From Anisakis pegreffii (taxonomy: Eukaryota; Nematoda; Chromadorea; Rhabditida; Anisakidae), in contig JAPYMA010000160.1 in the NCBI GenBank assembly GCA_035041965.1, positions 62,001-126,000 of the forward strand: a stretch of 64,000 nucleotides of DNA, in the 5' to 3' direction. This document shows, one piece after another, positions 56,132-64,000 of this stretch. The stretch's first letter is position 1. Each line of letters starts with the position of its first letter. The position numbers and the translations under genes were made by a program. Under the pieces are notes generated by a model. It was not told the origin of the DNA, ran no database searches, and worked only from the letters and a program-made list of their open reading frames with translations.

Positions 56132-59100
56132 ATGCGCTTCCGAATGTGCATTCTCCTTTTATCGGCGATCATCTTTACGGGCAAAGTGAGTATACGGTGT
56201 TCGTGTTTTCACTCTCGCTCTGTCTTTAATGATGGTTGGTGCTATGCGTAATCGTAAATACCCTGCTGGCTCAAGCTCATTTTCATCTGATAATCGTCTT
56301 AAGAAATATGCGGTAACTATGCCGTAAAGGAGTTAAGAGAATGCGTTTGCAACGTTAGCAAACTTGCAGGCTCCGAATTCTGATCAGCATGCAGTGATTC
56401 GATAACAGCCCCATTTCTAGTGGCCAATAACAAATAAAATAACGAAACATAATTACGATTCTCCATCAAGTCATCTCTCATTATGAGAATTTCGTGATAG
56501 TCGCTCGTTTCAGAATATCTGATATTTTGTTGAAGCATTTCTAAGAACCAGTGATCACTTCAAAAAATGCCCCGCGAATAAATCCTTTTCAATATGACAC
56601 GAATAAATCTCATTCACACATTCATCAGCAAAGCCTTACAATCCATTTGCTTTCGCAGATTCGTTTTTTCAGAAACACTTGAGTGCTTCTCGTTCTCCTC
56701 ATGTCTTCTCAAAGATAATTAAGTGATAAGTATTAATGAGTTAGAATCCTGTCTAATAGCAGGAAACCTGAAGATGCTCAACCTAATTCGTATTTGATTC
56801 GATTTTTTACTTAATAATGCTAATGGATATCCTAATCAGTGCATGCGAATGCATCGATAAATCGGAAATTACATCACAGAAGATTAGTATGTCCTATGAC
56901 CATTTCGGATTTCTCTTAATCAGCCGTCTGTCAATGAGAATATTCGTCCAATCAAACCATACAACATAACAGAACGCATTCATGAATGCAGAAATCTTAA
57001 CAGCGTAGAGTCTAAAAAATGGAGACATCGTTCTGAAAAAAATTTCAGAGTGATGCAAAGCGAAGGAAATGCCCAAAGGGAGCGTGGAAAGAGGGTGCGA
57101 TTGTGAATGCGATTATGAGTAATTATACAAAAATGCTGCCCGACTCTGAGGACGCCGTTCAAGTCAACGTCGAAATACACGTACAGGCAAGTGGAGCGAG
57201 CACATGCTAGATTTTAATGTCACAAATCAAACAAATGCATTTATCGTCGATTAATTTCAAACTCAATCAGAATTTGACATATGTATGTTGAATCGAAACA
57301 TTCTGCTCGAATTAATATTGTCTAGTCTCGAATACGGTGCCCAATTATACTCACTATCGGAAAAATTATCAACAAATGTTTTGAAAAAAAAGCATAGAAT
57401 ATGAACCACCACTAAAGAGCAGAACATCAACGAAAACTAATTCACTAAAAGGTTAGGCTATTGTTCAGGATGTTTCGTCGTTGAACGAAATCACTTCTGA
57501 TTTTGAAATTGATATTCTATTCTCGCAACTGTGGCATGATGCGGCACTCAGTTTCGCTAATTACACATCTTGCAAACATAACATAACAATGGAATCGAGG
57601 TGAGCTGATCTTCATTCCAAAATTCTTGCTTACTCGCTGATAGCTTATTTGGGCTCACGATTTTGACGCTGAATGCAAGGTCTCATTGGTGATTAACGAT
57701 TTTCAATCGAATTATCACTAAAAGATCTTGATCGAGTTAATGAAAGCGATTTCGCAGTGCTATCAAACTCGCATGGGTCCAGATACGTTTCGCGATATCG
57801 GCTGATCAAGACACCACTTTATGCCATTGAGTGTTCGCACATTGGATTTCGGCGTTTATTTTGCAATAACACTCTTTTATATTATCGAAACACAAAGTAT
57901 TCATATCATACAAACACAAAAGGGAGGAGATCCTCTAAGTAAGATATACGAAAGTTACATTTCATCATCCGAATCGATAGTACATTTTATCCGTGTACAT
58001 CTTATACATATACAGCTAAAGTACAGATTTGAAGGTTGAATTCATATATCACTTTGGTGTCTCTCACGAATCATCTCTTTCGCGCTCCGTCGCAACAGAT
58101 AGTCTCACAATAAACTTAGTGAATTCGGCTCCGGTTCATCCCTTTGATCAATCACTGGGTCAACCAAGCTAGGGTGTTCACAATAACAATTCCTAATGCT
58201 GAACTGCGGTCGACTGCAAAAGCAACAACAGATGATGGCAATTTTTGATCCAAAATAATGCTTAAGTGGAACACGCAATTGATATATTTCTCCCAATCAG
58301 GCCCCGTCCTTGAAAGAACATAAAATTATCTGCAAATGAAATGCTTGCAAGGAGCTTAAAAATGGGATATTCCAAAGAGTTAAGAGAAATTTGACGTACG
58401 GTTCATAATTTAGGTATATCAACTCGATTTGGACGCCCAATACGTGCCTTATCAATTCAAAGCGAACAGTGATTCACTCATCGCCCACTGCCAACATTAT
58501 GTTTATACTTTATGAGGTTTTTGAATATCCTTTTAGCTTTTTTTAAACTCAATGAATGGAACCAAATAAGTGCGACGGCCATAGTGTTTTGCTTCTGGTG
58601 ATTACGGAAGCAGATCATTTCTCACCAAAGTTTCCTGACGAACGATAAATTGCATGCAATTTCATAATGCGATTTCTCCTTATGTCTAGTTATTTCTAGT
58701 TATCCAGTTATTTTCTGAGTTCTTCTGGTGGGGAATGCGGTCGCTCACGGAAGAAAACGGTGGCATAATCTTCTGTTTGTCTTGCAAAATTTCATTAATG
58801 CTAGCCAAATGCAATCGAAGTTTATTTTCCTTCTCTCGTTAAACGTTAGTCTATAATGCAATGCTAAATGTGTGAGAATATCGATGTCTCTGAGGAATCT
58901 CTTAGTGAATTTAGCCGAATATACAGATTACAAAGAGAATTTCGCGGATTTTATCTCGACGTATTTTTACAGAATGGAACCGTGTGGATTAACTACAGAA
59001 TGTCAGTGAAGGCGCCTTGTGACCTTGATCTCAGGACTTTTCCATTTGACACTCAGTCGTGGTATGTAATGTACCTTTATGCTTTTCGTTACTTCCATCA

Positions 59101-61901
59101 CAGAATCAAATCATATCAACTACGGAAGCCAATCAATTAAGTGTTTCACTTGGAAACTTCACAGTCTCGACTCCTGCTAAGTTTTAGAGATCGCCATTTA
59201 TGTTTATGTTTACAAGAATGGCACCGGCAGTGTCTTGTCCATATTGATGGAAACACCAAGTTACGGAATTAAGGGGCTTTTGAAACAACGACTTGAAACC
59301 GCTTGTGCTAGAAGATGGTGATATTGTGATGTGTTATTGCAGCATTCTCGTCTTTGAATCATATTCGCATAACAGTGAAGAAGTGAAGTTGAAGTGGATG
59401 GACGAGGCCGTCACTCTGATGAAACAGATTCAACTTCCCGATTTCGATATGGTCTTCTTTAGGGCCAATAACGAAACTATGCTCTATCCGAACGGTTATT
59501 GGGATCAGCTACAGGTCATTCATTTAAAAAAAATAACTGCTGAACCACGCTAGAGTTCCAACCTTCGAAATAAGCACATTCATTATATGCTCGTCGTGTT
59601 CAGGTGGTGTTTACGTTTAAGCGGCGATACGGGTTCTACATATTGCAAGCGTACGTACCGACCTATTTGACCATAATTGTGAGCTGGGTTGGTTTTTGCA
59701 TGGAACCGAAAGCATTGCCTGCAAGGACAACAGTTGGTGTCTCATCTCTGTTAGCCCTCACGTTTCAGTTTGGAAATATCCTCAAGAATCTGCCACGTGT
59801 ATCGTACATAAAAGCAATGGATGTTTGGATGCTTGGCAAGTTTTCGATACGTAGAATACCTTCATCCAATTATTTTCATTCACGATACCACCCTTCATCG
59901 AATGAAAATGCGAACAGCACAGACTTCGTCGGTCTAGAAGTGGAACTATGGAAGTGTTAGTAACAGTTTGAGTACAGTAGGGGTCAACTGTTCGCTGGGG
60001 TTTCTCACAGTTCTCTTTGGAATACCTAAGTTCGATCATCTTGGGTCGTTTCAGTCAGTTAAAGAGATTTTGCTTCTGCTCGAAAAAAAAAGCTATTTTT
60101 CTCACCTCAGAAAATAATCTTCATCTTTATCTTAAATTTCTTTTCACCGATTGACCGAAAATCAGCTCATTGGTTTATGGAATTCCTGATTCATATATTC
60201 ATACACTCATATAATCGACACTTGCTTGACAGCAAATTTGTAGGATGTATATCTTTCGTGTTCGGAACAATGCTTGAGTTGGCGTTTGTTTGTTACATTA
60301 GCCGATGTCAAAATCTTAGTGAGCGACGATCAAGTGAGCGACGATCAAGTGAGCGGCGAAGTGAAACGTATGGAATGCATCGAAATCAGAACTATTCAAC
60401 CACTAATGGATTGTACAGAGCTGATAGAATTAGAGGTATACTGATTAATTGAATTCGAAAATTTGATGAGCTGTTCGGTTATATTAGCGGTGCTAAAACA
60501 CTGTAATCCACTGAACTCGCATAATTACATTTGCTGAGGTTCCATGTGATGCTCATTCATGACGCTTGCGTCTTAATGTACATCAAAAACCAACATATTT
60601 GCAATTCCAAGCTTTCTCTCTGCTAGAAATAGAACTGTTTTAAGACCAGTGATGTCTCTATACCACCTTTTTTAAACTGTTCTGTTCTGTTCTATTCCAC
60701 TCCAAAATGAGCCTGTTCTATCGTGCTCTGTGCGTTCCTCGTTTGCAAACTGTTCTATTCCATTTCTTGGAATGGAACAGGAATAGAGTAGTTTAACTGG
60801 AATAACGACATTAATATTCAAGACAGCGAATTGATAAATTTTTTGATCCATGGATTTCGAGCGCACTGAGTCAAACTGACCGAGTATGTGAGTGGCTGAT
60901 CTCAGTGCATTGTGAAGAGCATAGCAGTGAAAAACCTCCACACTGCTCATCTCAGATCTATCTCATTGTTAGCTAACTGTCAGCTTTAGCAAAAAGGATT
61001 TCCTACTAACTTTCCACCTCACTCAGGATCATCATGCTATGGTGAACTGCCAAGAGATCGCATGGTGTCCGCTCATCAACCACCAAGGAACGGTCCATTT
61101 CAAGCGTCAATCCTGCGCGACAGTCCTTCACCACCGATCACTGCATTGACGACACAAGTGAATCGATGCAATAATTTCTACAACAACAATGCCTCTTACA
61201 GCAATATCCCACCTAATGATGTTGTCAATACCAGTAGCGATGCGTACACGAATCACCACGATCACACTCCACTCATTAACTCCAGCGCATCACCTCCATA
61301 TGACCAGGTGTTCACTGTTTCTCATTCAAACAATGTATTCGCTATATGCGTCAGTATCGAACATATCTCAGCACATTTCCAATTTTTCGGATTTTCCAGT
61401 TCATATCCACCTATTTTCAAAAATTCGTCCGAGGTTTCGATACCTTCTAATAGGATCTGTGGAACATTCGTTCGTGTAGAATTACGAATCAACTGGAAGA
61501 ATGAATTGAAAAATGATTACATCGATTCGTCTAGTTTAGATAATAAATCGTCGTCCAAGTCCCATCGTTCGGCGGAAACGTCGTCGACTGCATTTGCAAC
61601 CGGAAAGCGTCGATAAACTTTCTGTTGTTTGCTTTCCACTTGCCTTCACACTTTTCAATGTAAGTGCTAGACCACTAATTAGACGTATTGATAAGAGCGT
61701 GATTAATAGCTATTCACTGGATAAGTACAAACACGGATCACTCTTACAAGAGTGTTCATTAGGCGGAAAGCTCTTCGAATGCTGCAAATATGGGAGAACA
61801 AGCGTACAAGCACCGATTTTACAAGATTTCAGTTGATTTATTGGTGGTATTATTTGTCACAGACATTCGATCCGATCGTCACACCTCAACAATCTCCATA
61901 A
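56132..61901 (+). CDS. Cys-loop ligand-gated ion channel subunit, anion type (ACC/LGC-like), 11 exons
   Basis: Pentameric neurotransmitter-gated channel subunit of the plasma membrane. Exons 56132-56185, 57049-57186, 57469-57599, 58414-58516, 58973-59061, 59343-59514, 59604-59835, 60244-60435, 61027-61307, 61540-61659, 61833-61901 keep phase and give 526 residues. The first exon is a signal peptide. The extracellular domain includes YTKMLPD, IWTPNTC and FPFDTQSC. The Cys-loop is C158...C172 with 13 residues between, and its second Cys is formed across an exon junction. M1 is [17 protein letters not shown]. The M1-M2 link has PAR (268-270), diagnostic of anion channels, followed by [19 protein letters not shown] (M2). 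The M3-M4 loop has an (SERRS)3 repeat, and M4 with LIYWWYY ends the protein. The M2-M3 stretch [16 protein letters not shown] resembles worm acetylcholine-gated chloride (ACC/lgc) subunits; ligand not determinable. Introns after 57186 and 59835 begin with GC. Confidence 0.92.
60655..60815. repeat. Small repetitive element in channel intron 8
   Basis: TTCTGTTCTGTTCTATTCC motifs followed by a partly palindromic segment (CTGTTCTATTCCATTTCTTGG then AATGGAACAGGAATAG) form an imperfect foldback. It looks like a short non-autonomous element or simple repeat in the intron between 60435 and 61027. Confidence 0.45.
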
Positions 61902-62115
61902 TGATAGTGCTCGAAGCGACGATCGAAGTGTTTTGTCCGGCGATCATCGATTGATATTTCCTGCGAAGAGGATTCCAGAATGAAAAGACGTCATTTTGGT
62001 GAAATTCGTAATGTCTAATTGGAGCATTCCAATGAAATTCAATTGTTGTAAGATAAGCAGCCTGGCGCATAGCTCCTTCGGAAGCACATTTAAATGAACC
62101 AATTTGTTCGCCCAT
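61879..62115 (-). CDS. Short open reading frame overlapping the channel gene's last exon (doubtful)
   Basis: An ATG at 62113-62115 opens a 78-codon frame with balanced composition (IGSFKCASEGAMRQAAYLTT near the start, then TTIEFHWNAPIRHYEF). Its stop lies inside the antisense of the channel's final exon (61833-61901). There is no acceptor, no upstream exon and no family match I can name. It could be a real small gene, a terminal exon or chance. Confidence 0.25.
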   Translation of the reverse strand: MGEQIGSFKCASEGAMRQAAYLTTIEFHWNAPIRHYEFHQNDVFSFWNPLRRKYQSMIAGQNTSIVASSTIIMEIVEV

Positions 62116-62412
62116 TATTCTTGTTTTGTGACAGCCACTTATTCACTCGTTTGTGAGAGATTTCTGTCAGTGTTGCTATGCAATCTGAGAGGAAGAAAAA
62201 AAACGAGCGTCGAATAATGAGTACGAAGTGTAATGTTTTATCCTCGAGATTGTTGCTATCGTCACAATTTTAACTACCTCACAATTAGCTAGATCATACA
62301 AACAAACAGCCATTTCAAGAGAGTGAACGACAAAAAATTGTCGAAGTGCAGAAAAATTCCATTGTCGAACTGATGACACCTTTGGGTGATGTTGACGTGC
62401 ATTTTCTGATAT

Positions 62413-64000
62413 TCACTCGAATGAATAGCAAACACCGGTAGTGACACAAATTTCATAGAGGTACCGATCGACTCGCGTAAATCTGGCCAATTCGTTTGGT
62501 GGGCAGCCTTTTGTTCCAAACGACGTAATGCCGATCAGAGTGGCAATTCCGTTTCTGTCCTTCTGTTGCATTCCTGACCCACTATCACCCTGAGAATTGG
62601 GAAATTATTTCATGAATACGCAAGAATCATAGACCATCCGATCTGCTCGAATTAGCTGATCTAATCTAGTATTTATTTGAAGCGGCCTGAATGCAACGTT
62701 GAACAAACGTTGCTCATGAATTTTCCAACATCACACTTTTTTTCAAAAAGTACGATCAGATGTTCTATAAAAATGTTGATATGTTAATGAAAGTAATGAA
62801 TAAAATTCATTTTCACGTCAATCGCTACACACCATAACTGAAGGTGTAATTTGTTCAGCAACCTAGCAATAAACAATAAGCTCACGTGACATGTGCGTGC
62901 CGATTCGTAGTCATCTGGTCTCAGTGATTTCGTGCAAATATAGTCGGACACGTTCGTTGGCATGTCATCACTCCAGGGCGCTCTGCATTTACGATCCAGT
63001 CTCATTGGAGTTTCACGAAGCAGCGGACCGCTGTCGTAGAACACTGTGGTTGAAAATGAACGATAGTCAGATTTGTTCAATGACTCGATTTCATGCGCTC
63101 ATTTTGCTGATTGTGAGGCGGATGTACGCAGTCAGTAAACGAAAACAATAACAGTTGTTGAATTATACCATTGGATCGTCCCCAGCCGAAAATTGTCAGG
63201 AATTCTTGGATTGGCTGTCCTGGTACAGGTAGACAAATCGGTAGAACTGTATCGTTGAAAATAAGTGGTCGCTGTAGTTGAACTATCGCCCAATCATGCC
63301 CATCCATGCAACTGTTCATCGCAAATTCATCATCAACCAAAACCGATCGGATCTGCAATGTATCATCGGGCTGAGCTGATATTCCAGGTGTGACCATAAG
63401 TTCGCACTTAATTGGTCAGTAACCACAATTTGTTTTTTGATTCACCTTAACGATCCAGTCTCATTGGAGTTTAACAGTCATTTTAACGGTCATTTTCATG
63501 AAGGCTATCTGAAAGGAGAGTGATCACATTTCACCTTGTTCAAGTGCATATCAGATTTTTCACAGAGTGGATCGTTCGGTAAGTAATCGTCCTTGCCGCG
63601 TATACATTTACCACCATAAGCTACTGAACGATTACGTAGCTCGTCCATAGTGCGATAGCCAAAATTCCTGTGCATAAACCAAAGCAAATTTCTTATCGAT
63701 ATAGCTAGCCAAAGTTTAACCGTAATTATTCTCTCTTTTCGCTTTCAGTCAATCTATGATGATCACTAAAAATGTTATTGGTGGCTCCAAAGAAAAATCG
63801 AAATTTCATGCGAAGATTAGAACTGAATGCACACTTGATCAATAAGTGTGTTAGAATTGACGCCAGTTTGACGAGAAACTCGTTATCACTCAATCGAAAT
63901 TGATGATTTATTGTTTCTGTTTTCTTCCGAATGTTGAATGCGATTCCTTATGATAATGAAAGAAACATACTTGCAAGGGCCAGTTTGAAGACTGTCAAAT
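62413..64000 (-). CDS. Trypsin-like (S1) serine protease, 3' portion, truncated by window edge
   Basis: Exons in transcript order: 64000-63971 (partial), 63667-63535, 63406-63169, 63043-62886, 62589-62413 (TGA). All join in phase, giving about 244 residues of the C-terminal part. The catalytic Asp lies in CMDGHDWAIVQLQRP. FGWGRSN is the usual strand after it. The catalytic Ser is in CHGDSGSG, where the intron falls between H and GDSG. The end reads RFTRVDRYLYEICVTTGVC. The cysteine-rich segment with YGGKCIRGKDDY and KSDMHLNK resembles nematode secreted trypsin-like families. The signal peptide and catalytic His exon should lie beyond 64000. The gene is tail-to-tail with the channel gene. Secretion is inferred from the family. 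Confidence 0.88.

Noticed and set aside
58868..58972. In-frame upstream extension with ATG before channel exon 5
   Set aside because: The preceding exon 58414-58516 (IWTPNTC...ILYE) joins directly to 58973 in phase, and the extension has no ligand-gated channel similarity.
61308..61616. Read-through open frame beyond channel exon 9
   Set aside because: A GTGTTC donor at 61308 and an acceptor at 61539 join to the M4-coding frame. The read-through lacks M4.

Overview
This window is AT-rich (roughly two-thirds A+T by eye) eukaryotic DNA. It has spliced genes with short introns (mostly about 45 to 500 nt), GT-AG borders with TTTCAG-type acceptors, and long gene-poor spacers. Several genes begin a few bases after a TTTCAG-like acceptor with no exon visible upstream, as expected for spliced-leader trans-splicing. 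Gene content (a paraplegin, an RRP1/Nop52 protein, an anion-type Cys-loop channel of the worm acetylcholine-gated-chloride kind, a Ly6-like protein with a CCC...CN ending) and a tRNA-Cys that looks worm-like point to a nematode. I cannot name the species.

Layout. 0.1-3.4 kb: a minus-strand multi-exon gene of unknown identity with a basic, Ser-rich tail. 4.3-10.1 kb (+): a complete paraplegin-type mitochondrial m-AAA protease in 18 exons, 795 residues. 10.7-13.5 kb (+): RRP1/Nop52, 9 exons, 416 residues, close enough downstream to be operonic. 14.4-14.6 kb (-): last two exons of an unidentified gene. 15.0-16.6 kb (+): a small secreted precursor that could release an amidated neuropeptide. 18.0-20.3 kb (-): a Ly6/three-finger domain on a very long acidic Ser/Thr-rich stalk. 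20.5-20.7 kb: two strong hairpins. 20.7-31 kb: mostly non-coding, with a frameshifted secreted-protein relic, a candidate two-exon secreted protein and ATT microsatellites. 31.3-32.7 kb (-): a BRI3/LITAF-like membrane protein whose exons are masked by open frames on the other strand. 36-38 kb: GC-richer sequence with exon-like pieces. 40.6-43.0 kb: a 408-bp tandem satellite array ending in a palindrome and inverted decayed copies. 43-54 kb: no recognisable gene, but several phase-consistent candidate exons on the minus strand. 54.7 kb (-): tRNA-Cys(GCA). 56.1-61.9 kb (+): a complete Cys-loop anion channel, 11 exons, 526 residues, with two GC-AG introns. 62.4-64.0 kb (-): the 3' part of a trypsin-like serine protease running off the right edge.

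The recognised genes are independent housekeeping (mitochondrial proteolysis, ribosome biogenesis) and cell-surface or neuronal functions. Only the paraplegin/RRP1 pair has spacing suggesting co-transcription. Exon borders were derived by hand from reading-frame continuity, splice motifs and family similarity recalled from knowledge. No database search was run.
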